Source: CAZNSX01 sp964575845
GTDB taxonomy: Bacteria > UBA8248 > CAZNSX01
Direction of reading: 5' to 3'
NCBI GenBank assembly: GCA_964575845.1
Contig: CAZNSX010000005.1
Location: 253,759-317,758 of the forward strand
Length of the DNA stretch: 64,000 nt
Below the pieces are notes generated by a model. The model was not told the DNA's origin. It ran no database searches and saw nothing but the letters and a program-made list of their open reading frames with translations. The position numbers and the translations under genes were made by a program. Each line of letters starts with the position of its first letter. Position 1 is the stretch's first letter. Positions 17,212 to 26,129 of the stretch are shown piece by piece.

Positions 17212-19137
17212 ATGAAGGTTCGAGACATTTTCGTGGCGGGTGTCGTCGCCCTCGCCTCAACCGCGCTGTTTGCGCTGCCCTTTTTTGACCGCTTCGAACT
17301 GTTATCGATCGACCTTCTTTTTTGGCTGCGGCATCACGCCTTCGGCGCTCAATACGCCCCTCAAGGCTCCCCCACAGTAGTCATCGCAATCGACGAGGAA
17401 ACCTACCGCACCCCCCCCTTTCGGGACCTTCCCAAGGTGATGTGGACGAAGCAACTGGCCAAGGTCCTGAACGCGACGCTGGAGGGGGGAGCTCTGGTGG
17501 TCGGATATGACGTTATTTTTCCCACTTCCGTTGAAAAATATATCAAGGGATTCGACAAAGAATTCCTGGTCGCACTCCGTACCGGGGCCAAAGAGGGGAA
17601 GGTAGTTCTGGGCAAGGTACAGCATCAGGCAAAGCCGATCACTCCATTTCCCGGATATAGCTTTGCCGTCGGCCATCAAAAAAACATCCGGTCGGTCAAC
17701 CTATTCGATGACGGTGATGGGGTCATCCGCCGCGTGCCGCTGACTTTTGAAGCCGAGGATCTGAAAACGGGCAGGCGCGTTGAGCCTTCCATGGCGCTTG
17801 AGCTGGCGGCGCGGACGTTTGGAAGAAGGCCGAAGGTGGAGGGTCCGGGGGGAATCATCCTCGGCGGGTATCGAGTTCCGGGGTCATCGAAAAATGCGAT
17901 GGCACTCAATTTCGATGGCGGCGACGGGGCGATTCCCACCTATTCCTTAGCCGACCTTTACGCGTGCGCGGAGAGGGGGCGAAAGGACTATTTCAGGAAG
18001 CACTTCGGCGGCAAAGTGGTCCTGGTCGGCACCGTGTTGGACGTCGAGGACCGCAAGCTCACCTCCAAGCGTTTCATCACCGGTCCCGAGGGGATCAATT
18101 TGCCGGAACGATGCGAGTTCCCGGTGAAGGCCGGAATGTATGAGGAGAATTTGGTGCGCGACGCCATTCCGTCCGTCTACATCCATGCCACCGCGGTCGA
18201 TAACCTCTTGCGCCAGGATGCTTTATCGGAGTTATTGCCTCTGGGATACGCGCTGCTTTGCATACCCTTCGCCGTCTTCGTGGCGGCATTGACCCTTGCT
18301 CTTTCCCCGATTCGCGCGGGGCTCGGTATCCTGGCTGGTGCCATGCTTTGGGGCGTGGCGGCGACCGTCGCGTTTCAGGCCAACCGGATATTTCCGCTGC
18401 TCGATGCGCTTGCGGCGGGTGGGGTGGCCTTCGCCGCTCTCCTTTGCTATCGCGTCGCCTTCCTCGAGAGGGTGAAGCGAGGGCTAAACCGTTTCGTCCC
18501 CGACACGGTGCGCCGCCTCATCGAACAGAGCCCCGACGCGGCCGCGCTCTCCAAGGCGGGGAGGGACGTGACCGTTCTTTTCCTCGACGTGGAGGGTTAC
18601 ACGCGCCTCGCCGAATCGCTTCCCAGAGAGAAGCTGACCGGTCTCATAGAGCGCTATTTTTCGCTCTATCTTTTGACCATCCGTGGCAGCAGGGGTGATA
18701 TCAACGAGACCGCAGGGGACGGCCTCATGGCCATCTTTCAAGAGGGAGGGCCCGAAGAGCACGCCGGGTCGGCCGTCAGGGCGGCGCTCGAGATCCGGGA
18801 TAAGACCATCGCCGCGAACCGGGAGGCCGGAGGCGCGCATCCGCCCATAGTGGTGAACATCGGAATTTGCTCGGGAGTTTGCGACGTGGGGGCCACCAAG
18901 CTTGCGGGTACCGCGGGCGACCGGTGGACATTCACCGCCACTGGCCTCGTCACCAACACAGCGGCCCGGCTTGGAGCCCATGCGACGCGCGGTCAGATCA
19001 TCATCGGTCCAGAAACGGCCAACCGGGTCAAAGAGAGGTTCCGTCTCAAGAGTCTCGGCCCTATCGCCCTGAAGAACATCGCCGCTCCGGTCGATGCGTG
19101 GGAGGTCGGGGCGGCCGAAGACGGCGACCGTCAATAA
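17212..19137 (+). CDS. CHASE2-domain transmembrane class III adenylate/guanylate cyclase
   Basis: 641 residues. An N-terminal helix (about 7-24) leads to a CHASE2 sensor domain (about 30-325: IDLLFWLRH, VVIAIDEETY, FRKHFGGKVVLVGTV, SVYIHATAVDNLL), then three helices (about 335-410) and a cytoplasmic class III cyclase domain (about 450-635). Both metal Asp are present (FLDVEGYT, D459; AGDGLMAIF, D503), as are the transition-state Asn and Arg (N582, R586). The purine-selecting Lys of adenylate cyclases is Glu here (E499 in NETAGDG), and the second site is Thr (T575), so ATP/GTP preference is unclear. The ATG follows the upstream stop by three bases without a ribosome site, implying translational coupling. 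Confidence 0.93.
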   Translation: MKVRDIFVAGVVALASTALFALPFFDRFELLSIDLLFWLRHHAFGAQYAPQGSPTVVIAIDEETYRTPPFRDLPKVMWTKQLAKVLNATLEGGALVVGYDVIFPTSVEKYIKGFDKEFLVALRTGAKEGKVVLGKVQHQAKPITPFPGYSFAVGHQKNIRSVNLFDDGDGVIRRVPLTFEAEDLKTGRRVEPSMALELAARTFGRRPKVEGPGGIILGGYRVPGSSKNAMALNFDGGDGAIPTYSLADLYACAERGRKDYFRKHFGGKVVLVGTVLDVEDRKLTSKRFITGPEGINLPERCEFPVKAGMYEENLVRDAIPSVYIHATAVDNLLRQDALSELLPLGYALLCIPFAVFVAALTLALSPIRAGLGILAGAMLWGVAATVAFQANRIFPLLDALAAGGVAFAALLCYRVAFLERVKRGLNRFVPDTVRRLIEQSPDAAALSKAGRDVTVLFLDVEGYTRLAESLPREKLTGLIERYFSLYLLTIRGSRGDINETAGDGLMAIFQEGGPEEHAGSAVRAALEIRDKTIAANREAGGAHPPIVVNIGICSGVCDVGATKLAGTAGDRWTFTATGLVTNTAARLGAHATRGQIIIGPETANRVKERFRLKSLGPIALKNIAAPVDAWEVGAAEDGDRQ

Positions 19138-19142
19138 AAACC

Positions 19143-19171
19143 GGGAGATCCAACCGGATCCCCCACTTTTT
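19143..19171 (+). terminator. Probable terminator between convergent cyclase and caspase genes
   Basis: GGGAGATCC (19143-19151) can pair with GGATCCCC (19156-19163) with one bulged A, followed by five T at 19167-19171. It starts five bases after the cyclase stop. Confidence 0.5.
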
Positions 19172-19238
19172 GATCGGCCGCCGTTCTCACCCGAGCGCGC
19201 CTCTTACCGTTCGCGCCGGTAGGGAAAGAGACCGTCCC

Positions 19239-21482
19239 CTATTCCTTCCGCACGAACAGGAAATCTCCGCCGTCGTGCCCCGTATTTCTGATGTCGCCGT
19301 ACTCGGGAGTCTGATTCGAGTTCACAACCACCGGACGTTGGATTTTGCCGAAGAGCTGCTGTCCTTCCATGACCCAGTCGTTCTCGCGCAGCGCGTCCAG
19401 AAAGGCCTTCGCGAACACCGAGTGCCCGCCGCCGCCGCTGTCCAGCACAGGTTCGAAGCCGCCCGCGCTCAACACGGTCCGCGAGCGCTTGGCCGCCATG
19501 CGCTTCAGCCAGACCAAGCGCTCCGCCCCGGTCTTCAGCTGTGCCGGTGCCGAGCGGGTCAGCGTCCCCGAATAACAGCTGTCGGCTACGACCATCACAT
19601 GCCTCGCGTTCATCGCCCTGAGCGTAGTCTGCAGGTCGTGGGTCCCGATCCAGTTGGCGGTAATGTCCTTGTCGGCATCCGCCGGAAGCCAGTATCCCGT
19701 GTCCGCCGCTTTATCGAGAAAGCCGTGACCGGCGTAATAAATCAGCAGGTTGTCCCTTTCGGTCAGCTCGGCGCGCAGTCTGGACAATGCCGCGAGGATT
19801 TCATACCGCGTCGCATCGAGGAGCAGTCTTACTTTGAAGCCGTAATCCCGCTCAAGAACCTCAGCGACGGCAATGGCGTCGTCTTTCGCGGTTTTCAGCG
19901 GCGTGATATTCCGATAGTTGTTGATTCCGACGACCAGGGCGTGATAGCGCCCGAGACGGCCGTAAAGATTCGGCCTCGCCTCTTTGGGGGCCGGTGGGGG
20001 CTCAGACACCTGCCTCTTTGCGACCTGGCTGTACTGTTTCGCCCGAAATTTCGCCAACGGCGCAAACTGACCATCCGGATACTTCTGGAGATACGCCTGG
20101 TAATCCCCTGCATTCTTGCTGTTCTTGATCGCATCCCAAAAGGCGAGTTCGAACGCGGCTTCCTGAGCGAGAGCCTTTTGCTTTTCGTTTTCCTCTTGCC
20201 TCCCGGCGATTTCCCGCGCCTCCTGCTCCTTGCGGGAGCGCTCTTCCTCGGCGAGTTTCCTCAGTCGCTCCTCGGCGGGGTCGGCCTTTTTCGCCACGGC
20301 GGTGGTTGGGGGGAGGGATTTTTGCACGAGGGCCTTTTCGATGCCCGGCCGCGCCCGTGTGATAAAATCCCTGAGCAAATCAGAAAGCAAGCTCTTTATA
20401 TTACCTTGTCGAGATCCGCTTCCGCGGTATACTCCCCGCTCATCTTCGACGTCAATCAGCGCAAGATAGATTTGTCCACCTGAGCGAGCGTCAATCTCAT
20501 CCCGGGCGAGGAGCGCGACGAAATCGGCCCCGTGTTTTCTTGCGAACATCCGGGCCAGACGATAGTTGTTATCCGTGAGGCGAGGATAGTCATAGTAGCT
20601 CTCGAACGTGAGGTTCTTCGCCTCGGGCAATTCCTTCAGGGGAGCGATTGCCGAATCACCGTAGATGACATCGAATTTACTTGTGACCGTCGGAATGACT
20701 TTCTCAGCAAACACTGAACGGAGCTCTTCAGTGCTGGTCGCGTAGGTCCGATGCCCATCGAACGGCCCGAGGACCAGAAGCTTGAGGCGCCCCGGAGCGG
20801 CGCGCCGTTCCGCCGTTGCGGCCTGGCGCGCGGCGGCCGCCTTTCGATGGATGGCCAGTCGGAGGGCGGCCCTTGCTTTTCGGTTGAAAAGGTTCTGAAA
20901 GGCCCGCCTCGAGACGGGCAATCTTTCTTCAGGGGTCATGTCCTTGGTATATCTTGCTTCTTCCTCGAAGAGACCGTTCGGGTCGTTCACATCGATGAGA
21001 CGTGACGTGACCACGCACCCTGATTTAAATCCCAGTCCTTCGATGTGCCGGTCGACGATGAAGACGAAATCCGCACGTGCCCGGCGACCGAAATCGCGCG
21101 CGAGGCGGAAGCGGTCCTTTTTGAAATCATCGAACGCGTGTCGCCTTCCGCCGCTTGCCTCCTTCAGCCGGTCATCGGGAAGCAGCCGGAAAACCTCCAA
21201 GCCGGAAATTGCCTTCTTTGTCCGCTCGCGGAGAACTCTTGGGTGTGCGCCGGAACAAGGTCTTCCGGACGCCAGCGGCCCGACGAAAAGGAGGTCGAGC
21301 TTCTCGCCGGATGCCTTCTGAAGGGCTTGGCTCGCGCCCTCCCCCGCGGCTAATACCAGGGCGATGAGAAAAGCCGCCGGGAGGATGCTTCCGATGAAAA
21401 TCTTCTTGGAGAACTGCCTGGAAGGTCGAGTGCGAGGGATACATATTTGGGTTTTGATGAAGTGAGAAAAAATGGTTTCCAT
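19239..21482 (-). CDS. Caspase-family (peptidase C14) membrane-anchored protein with duplicated N-terminal domain
   Basis: 747 residues. A basic N-terminus and a hydrophobic segment (about 29-48) give a signal anchor or signal peptide. Two related domains follow (about 55-200 and 225-365), each starting LDLLFVGP / LKLLVLGP and each containing RxARxFxxxxxADFV and xLIDVxDxxGxxxxxxR. A Glu/Lys coiled coil (about 390-440) and a short helical repeat (WDAIKNSKNAGDYQAYLQKY) lead to the caspase domain (about 490-745), with His in IYYAGHGFLD (H586) and Cys in VADSCYSGTL (C636). GGAGG lies eight bases before the ATG. It is convergent with the cyclase operon, 101 bases away. Proteolytic activity is predicted; the substrate is unknown. 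Confidence 0.92.
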   Translation of the reverse strand: METIFSHFIKTQICIPRTRPSRQFSKKIFIGSILPAAFLIALVLAAGEGASQALQKASGEKLDLLFVGPLASGRPCSGAHPRVLRERTKKAISGLEVFRLLPDDRLKEASGGRRHAFDDFKKDRFRLARDFGRRARADFVFIVDRHIEGLGFKSGCVVTSRLIDVNDPNGLFEEEARYTKDMTPEERLPVSRRAFQNLFNRKARAALRLAIHRKAAAARQAATAERRAAPGRLKLLVLGPFDGHRTYATSTEELRSVFAEKVIPTVTSKFDVIYGDSAIAPLKELPEAKNLTFESYYDYPRLTDNNYRLARMFARKHGADFVALLARDEIDARSGGQIYLALIDVEDERGVYRGSGSRQGNIKSLLSDLLRDFITRARPGIEKALVQKSLPPTTAVAKKADPAEERLRKLAEEERSRKEQEAREIAGRQEENEKQKALAQEAAFELAFWDAIKNSKNAGDYQAYLQKYPDGQFAPLAKFRAKQYSQVAKRQVSEPPPAPKEARPNLYGRLGRYHALVVGINNYRNITPLKTAKDDAIAVAEVLERDYGFKVRLLLDATRYEILAALSRLRAELTERDNLLIYYAGHGFLDKAADTGYWLPADADKDITANWIGTHDLQTTLRAMNARHVMVVADSCYSGTLTRSAPAQLKTGAERLVWLKRMAAKRSRTVLSAGGFEPVLDSGGGGHSVFAKAFLDALRENDWVMEGQQLFGKIQRPVVVNSNQTPEYGDIRNTGHDGGDFLFVRKE

Positions 21483-21838
21483 TTTTCATGCCTCCAGGCG
21501 AGAAAAACCACCACATCCGGGCACGAAGGGTTTTTATTTCCTCAATCTTTGATATATATAATTATACCACTTTCCCTATCAAGGTCGGAATTTCACCATG
21601 GAACCTTTTTTCCGCCTTAACTTCTTGATTTTTTTGCCCCAAAGTCTTTTTGGGATGGCGAGAAAGCCTATGGGTGAGCTTCAGGAGCAATTTTCCTAAC
21701 TAGCGGGCCCGGTCAAGAAATTCTCTCGGCCGGAGCCAGGACAGCTAATTTCTTTAATTTTTGAGGAGTGGGCATTATAATAGCATCTAACCCTTTTCCT
21801 GACATGTCCCTTGAGCCTTGTCCTACGGGAGGGAAATC
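21483..21838. other. AT-rich divergent promoter region
   Basis: About 350 bases between the divergent caspase and ABC ATPase genes. On the minus strand TATAAT (complement of 21561-21566) precedes the caspase gene. On the plus strand TATAAT at 21776-21781, with TTTAAT 17 bases before it, precedes the ABC gene. No coding frame or larger repeat is present. Confidence 0.45.
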
Positions 21839-22849
21839 TTGGCTGAACGACTTCTAGAGGTAGTCAAGCTTAAAAAGTACTTTCCCCTGAGAAGCGGTGT
21901 CTTCTCTAGAGTCTCAGGCTATGTGCATGCAGTGGACGGGGTGAGCTTTGACCTCAAGCCCGGTGAGACCCTGGGCCTTGTGGGGGAGAGCGGATGTGGG
22001 AAGAGCACCTGTGGGAGAGCTATCCTGCGACTGATCGAGCCCACTTCGGGCAAGGTTCTCTTCAACGGCGTCAACATCCTGGAACTCGAAAAGGAAACGA
22101 TTCGACGTATGAGACGGGAGATGCAGATCATCTTCCAGGACCCTTACGCTTCCCTGAACCCCCGGATGACGGTGGGAAGTATCGTGGGGGAGCCTCTGGC
22201 CATCCATAAAGTTGCCCGGGGTAGGGAGCGGGAGGAGAGAGTAGCCTCTCTTCTCAGGAGGGTAGGACTCCGGCCCGAGCACATGAGGCGCTACCCTCAC
22301 GAGTTCAGCGGGGGCCAGCGGCAGAGGATAGGCATAGCGCGGGCTCTGGCCCTGAACCCCCGCCTAATCATAGGTGATGAGCCTGTATCCTCTCTTGACG
22401 TTTCGGTTCAAGCGCAGGTCATCAACCTCCTGGAAGACCTCCAGGAAGAATTCGGGATCTCTTACCTGATAATCGCCCATGACCTCGCGGTCATCCATCA
22501 TATAAGCGACCGCATAACGGTCATGTATTTGGGAAAAATAGTGGAGGTAGGCGAGGCCGAGGAGCTGGTCGAAAACCCCTTGCATCCCTATACAGAGGCT
22601 CTTCTTTCGGCTGTCCCGGTACCTGACCCGACCGCCAAGAAAAAGCGACTCGTGCTCAAGGGCGATGTCCCGAGCCCGGTGCACCCGCCCCCTGGCTGCC
22701 GCTTTCACACCCGCTGTCCCTACCGTTTTGAGCCCTGCGACAAGGGGGAGCCCCCCCTAAAGGACATAACGGGCGAGGGTCACCTGGCAGCCTGCTATCT
22801 CAGATATCCCGACAGACCCCCCTTTCTCGAAGAGGAAGAAGACCCCTGA
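21839..22849 (+). CDS. Oligopeptide/dipeptide-type ABC transporter ATP-binding protein (OppF/DppF-like)
   Basis: 336 residues from a TTG at 21839 preceded by GGGAGGG; the in-frame ATG at 21818 lacks a ribosome site. Walker A GESGCGKST, Q-loop IIFQDPYASLNPRM, signature FSGGQRQRIGIARAL, Walker B LIIGDEPVSSLD and the switch His (IIAHDLAVIHH) are all present. The C-terminal oligo_HPY extension has the expected Cys set (CRFHTRCPY, PCDKGEPP, ACYL) that marks the Opp/Dpp subclass. The family works with a second ATPase, two permeases and a binding protein, none of which lies next to it here, so it is either an orphan or serves a system elsewhere. It ends 17 bases from the convergent radical SAM gene. 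Confidence 0.93.
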   Translation: MAERLLEVVKLKKYFPLRSGVFSRVSGYVHAVDGVSFDLKPGETLGLVGESGCGKSTCGRAILRLIEPTSGKVLFNGVNILELEKETIRRMRREMQIIFQDPYASLNPRMTVGSIVGEPLAIHKVARGREREERVASLLRRVGLRPEHMRRYPHEFSGGQRQRIGIARALALNPRLIIGDEPVSSLDVSVQAQVINLLEDLQEEFGISYLIIAHDLAVIHHISDRITVMYLGKIVEVGEAEELVENPLHPYTEALLSAVPVPDPTAKKKRLVLKGDVPSPVHPPPGCRFHTRCPYRFEPCDKGEPPLKDITGEGHLAACYLRYPDRPPFLEEEEDP

Positions 22850-22866
22850 GAGAAGACCCCGGTGGG

Positions 22867-24009
22867 CTAGCCTCCGAGCCCAAGAAGATGGGTGTTGCCG
22901 AGCCTCACCCGCCTGAGGCCCGCCTCCGTGGCCACCCGGTAGCAGCGCTCCGCCTGAGAGCGGGAGGTGATGGGAAGGTCTGTCATCTCAAATTGCGGGT
23001 GGAAGGCGAGAAGAGAGTAAGGAATCTCAGGGTTGAGGCTTCCCAGAAAAGAAGCTATTGCCCCCACCTCCTCCTCATCCACATAGCCCGGGAGGAGGAG
23101 GGTGCTGGCGACGAAAAGAGGGGGCTCAGGCCGCTCTTTCGCCAGATCCGCCATGAAGCGGCAGTTCTCCAGGGTGACCTCGTTGGAGACGCCCGTCAGG
23201 GCAAAGTGCAGGGCCGGGCTCCAGGCCTTGAAGTCAAACTTAACGCAGCCTCCGGTCTTGAGGGAAAGCTCCGCCACGTGCCCGAGGAGCTCTGGGGGGA
23301 TGTTGCCGTTTGTCTCCCAGCAAATCCTGAGGGGACCTCGCTTTCGTCTCCTGAGGGCCAGGCGCGCAGTTGCCAGGGCGTGCGGAAGCTGGGTTGAGGG
23401 GTCACCCCCGAAAAAACAGATGCAGTTAGTCAGGGCGTCGGCCTTCTGGGCAAGCTCCTCTGCACCACCTCCCCGTCCCGTGGTCCTCTCCCTGAAATGC
23501 CAGTTCTGGCAGAAAAGACAGTCAAAGGAGCAGGAGCGGTAGAAGACGGCAAGATTCTTATGGCCGTATTCGGGGCCGGGGCGGGTGGAGAAGAGTTCCC
23601 CTCCCGAGTCACTTCCGCCGGGGCAGACCCAGGCGGCAACGCAATTGGTAGGAAGGGGGTCATGGTACCAATCATAGACCCCTCTCCGGGGGGTGCCGCC
23701 CTCGTGCACCAGCTTTCCCCCACGGACCTTCCTCAGGCCACAAAATCCCCTCTCGCCCTCCGCAATATTGCAGCGGTTCCCACAGAGGGGACAGAGCACT
23801 CCGCCTTCAGCTCGGGGGGGAGCGCCGGGAAGGCCGAAGTGCTCTCTCCCTTTCCGATGAATGCCCGCAAGCGCTTGTCTGAGGCTGGGGAAGCCCTCTT
23901 TTATGCAGGGACAGCAGAGGGATAATACTTCAGAGATGAGGGGCGAGCGCGCTCCGCACCTCGTGCACCGCCCTTCCATCGGAAAGCCTAAAAGCCTCAG
24001 GAGGGTCAA
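22867..24009 (-). CDS. Radical SAM protein, PflA/AmmeMemoRadiSam-like (COG1180 type)
   Basis: 380 residues. The N-terminus has two zinc-ribbon-like Cys groups: CTRCGARSP...CCPC at about 15-34, and CPLCGNRC...GFCGL at about 73-92. The radical SAM motif CSFDCLFCQNW lies near residues 158-168, followed by GGDPSTQLPHAL (GGE-like motif) and the strands CWETNGNI and CVKFDFKAW. This is the arrangement of activating enzymes of the PflA class and of the AmmeMemoRadiSam enzymes; the target protein is not evident. The expected AmmeMemoRadiSam partners are not adjacent. A strong hairpin (24032-24051) separates it from the upstream racemase-like gene. Confidence 0.85.
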   Translation of the reverse strand: MTLLRLLGFPMEGRCTRCGARSPLISEVLSLCCPCIKEGFPSLRQALAGIHRKGREHFGLPGAPPRAEGGVLCPLCGNRCNIAEGERGFCGLRKVRGGKLVHEGGTPRRGVYDWYHDPLPTNCVAAWVCPGGSDSGGELFSTRPGPEYGHKNLAVFYRSCSFDCLFCQNWHFRERTTGRGGGAEELAQKADALTNCICFFGGDPSTQLPHALATARLALRRRKRGPLRICWETNGNIPPELLGHVAELSLKTGGCVKFDFKAWSPALHFALTGVSNEVTLENCRFMADLAKERPEPPLFVASTLLLPGYVDEEEVGAIASFLGSLNPEIPYSLLAFHPQFEMTDLPITSRSQAERCYRVATEAGLRRVRLGNTHLLGLGG

Positions 24010-24031
24010 GAATTAACTGATTAAGGAGAAA

Positions 24032-24051
24032 GGGGGGGCACATTCCCCCCC
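24032..24051 (-). terminator. Terminator after the Asp/Glu racemase-family gene
   Basis: Seven G (24032-24038) pair with seven C (24045-24051) over a 6-base loop. On the minus strand the stem is followed by TTTCTCCTT, and the racemase-like gene ends 24 bases before it. Confidence 0.75.
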
Positions 24052-24075
24052 TCCCATCAGGGTTCTCTTCTTCCT

Positions 24076-24921
24076 TTAGGCGGGAACCTTCTTTTCCTTG
24101 TGCCAGTGCGTGAAATCGTATGAGCCGGCCCCGAGATACTCCATATGGGCCCGGAACTCCCTCATGTCTTCTTCTGAAGGCTTCTTGAAGACGTTCTTCC
24201 GGCTTATGAAGTTAAGGCCCGCCTTCTTCAGGTCAACGAGCGTTTCCAGGAACTTCAGCTGGGCAGTCTGAATATCCAGCACGATGGCTCCATCCACCTC
24301 CCGGAGTCCCCCCATCTGGATTATGGGGCTCATCACGGCACAGGCGGGGATTATCACCTCAGCCCCGTCGGCAACACAGCTCTTGGACACCTTTTCAAAG
24401 TCGTCAAGCTGTTTCTGGGGCACGAGCAGGGCCTCCGTCTGGTCCTCTGTGCTGATATACAGGGGCCTCACAGGATTATGGCTTATGGCCCGGCCCCAGA
24501 GCCGGTAGCGGTCAAGGATGGCGTCTATGCAGGGTTTCACGTCAGCGTGGATGCAGATGGTCGCAAAACGGTAGCCCATCATGCAGGCCATGAGCATGGA
24601 GGATTCGCCGGGGCCGACCACTGGGATGTCAACCGCCTCCCTCCCCTGCCAGAGGCAGGGGTCGAAGAAGCAACCGATCATCACGCCATCAAAGCCGTCC
24701 TTCTCCGCCTGGACAATCTCCTCCATGAGCTCGCGCTCATAGAGGAAGATGAAATAGTTGTGGAGGAAATATTTCAGGTCGGGCATTGATTTTGTTACAG
24801 TCCTGAGCTCCACGTCAGTATCGGGCCTCTTGGATAGGGCCCAGTTCTTGTGGAGGACATCCGCAAAGGCGGAAAGATAGTTCTCGCTCTCAGTCACGAC
24901 GTTCAGATAACAGAGTCTCAT
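24076..24921 (-). CDS. Asp/Glu/hydantoin racemase superfamily protein
   Basis: 281 residues with the two catalytic-type Cys of the superfamily in symmetric positions: MIGCFFDPCL near residue 85 and IIPACAVMSP near 191. PVVGPGESSMLMACMMGYRF in the middle corresponds to the substrate-anion loop followed by a helix. Members racemise or isomerise carboxylated substrates (aspartate, hydantoins, maleate) without cofactor. The C-terminal extension of about 50 residues (FKKPSEEDMREFRAHMEYLG) is longer than usual. GAGGCAAAC before the ATG gives a plausible start. It is a single-gene unit ended by a strong hairpin; substrate unknown. Confidence 0.85.
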   Translation of the reverse strand: MRLCYLNVVTESENYLSAFADVLHKNWALSKRPDTDVELRTVTKSMPDLKYFLHNYFIFLYERELMEEIVQAEKDGFDGVMIGCFFDPCLWQGREAVDIPVVGPGESSMLMACMMGYRFATICIHADVKPCIDAILDRYRLWGRAISHNPVRPLYISTEDQTEALLVPQKQLDDFEKVSKSCVADGAEVIIPACAVMSPIIQMGGLREVDGAIVLDIQTAQLKFLETLVDLKKAGLNFISRKNVFKKPSEEDMREFRAHMEYLGAGSYDFTHWHKEKKVPA

Positions 24922-25007
24922 GAGTTTGCCTCCTCATCCGTTGCTCCGGGGCTCTTATGGTAGGGTTCGCTGGCTGAGTCCACAACCCGAAGGGAGAAAT
25001 GCTTTTT

Positions 25008-26129
25008 TTAGTCTAGGCTATTCTTCCCCAAAGTCAAAACCTTTTTGGCCGCCCCGACCTCTAAGCCCAGGTCCTCTATCATTTGGACGTCCTCTTCAGG
25101 AGGCCTTCCCGGAGTGGTAAGGTAGTTTCCGATGAGAGTCCCGTTGGCCCCAGCGGGGAAGATAAGGGGCTGGAGCTGCCTGAGGTTCACCTCCCTTCCG
25201 CCGCAAACAAAGATGTCCCTATCCGGCAGAAAAAGCCTGTAGATGGCGATGATCTTGAGGCACTCAAGAGGCGTAAGCTCCCGCCTCCCCTCAAGAGGGG
25301 TTCCCGGGATGGGGTTCAGAAAATTAAGCGGGATGGAGTCCACCTGGAGCTCCCTCAGGGTAAGGGCCAGCTCCACCCGCTCCTCCGGCCCCTCGCCCAT
25401 GCCGAAGATCCCGCCCGAGCATACTCTAAAACCAAGTTCCTTAGCCGCGCGTACAGAGGCGACATCCTCCTCATAGTCATGAGTTGTACAGATCCGGCTA
25501 AAGAAGCTTCTTGCGGTCTCAAGATTGTGGTGGAGGCGATAGAGGCCGGCCTCTCTAAGGCACCTCATCTCCCCTTCCCCCAGAATTCCCAAGGAAGCGC
25601 AGGGCTCGAGTTCCGTCTTCTCTGTGAGGAGCTCAACGGCGCGGCAGAGCTTCTCCAGCTCCTTCTCCCTCCGGATCCCTCTTCCGCTCGTAACGATGGA
25701 GAACTCCCGTGCCCCATCCCCCTGAGCTCGGAGGGCCCCATCCAGGATTCTCTCGGGCTTGAGCAGAGGGTATTGGTTTATGCCTGTGTTGAAGTGAACC
25801 GATTGTGCACAGAAGGCACAGTCCTCGGGGCAGCGGCCGCTTTTTGCATTTATTATGGCACAGAGGGCCACCGCATCCCCCTTGTGATAGGCCCTGAGGC
25901 GGCCCGCGATGGAGAGCAGTTCAAAGAGGTCAGAACCCCGGGCAGTAAAAAGGAAAAGAGCCTCATCTCCTGTGAGGCGGGGGTCTCCCCTCAGCGCCCT
26001 TTCTCCCACCTCATTCAAGAGAGGCTTAAGGACTCTCAAAGCTCCTTTCATCCCCGGTATAGCAAGAAGGCAGAGCCCAAAAAGCCGGCCCCTCATCGCA
26101 TGGCTGAACCGCCCGCTCTTGTAGCACAC
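25008..26129 (-). CDS. bioB: Biotin synthase
   Basis: Radical SAM enzyme that inserts sulfur into dethiobiotin. The cluster motif GRCPEDCAFCAQS is perfect. Also present are YYR-type motifs, SLGILGEGEMRCLREAGLYR, HHNLETARSFF (family YNHNLDTS), CSGGIFGMGEG and IPLNFLNPIPGTPLE, together with the second-cluster Cys and Arg set. The open frame is 373 residues from a GTG at 26129. The family start corresponds to about Met 27 (26051) or Met 12, and no candidate has a good ribosome site, so the true start is open. No other bio gene is nearby; it is divergent from the Liv transporter. Confidence 0.92.
   Translation of the reverse strand: MCYKSGRFSHAMRGRLFGLCLLAIPGMKGALRVLKPLLNEVGERALRGDPRLTGDEALFLFTARGSDLFELLSIAGRLRAYHKGDAVALCAIINAKSGRCPEDCAFCAQSVHFNTGINQYPLLKPERILDGALRAQGDGAREFSIVTSGRGIRREKELEKLCRAVELLTEKTELEPCASLGILGEGEMRCLREAGLYRLHHNLETARSFFSRICTTHDYEEDVASVRAAKELGFRVCSGGIFGMGEGPEERVELALTLRELQVDSIPLNFLNPIPGTPLEGRRELTPLECLKIIAIYRLFLPDRDIFVCGGREVNLRQLQPLIFPAGANGTLIGNYLTTPGRPPEEDVQMIEDLGLEVGAAKKVLTLGKNSLD

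Noticed and set aside
18867..20483. 538-codon plus-strand frame
   Set aside because: It spans the end of the cyclase gene out of frame and then the antisense of the caspase gene. Both of those have clear catalytic motifs; this frame has none.
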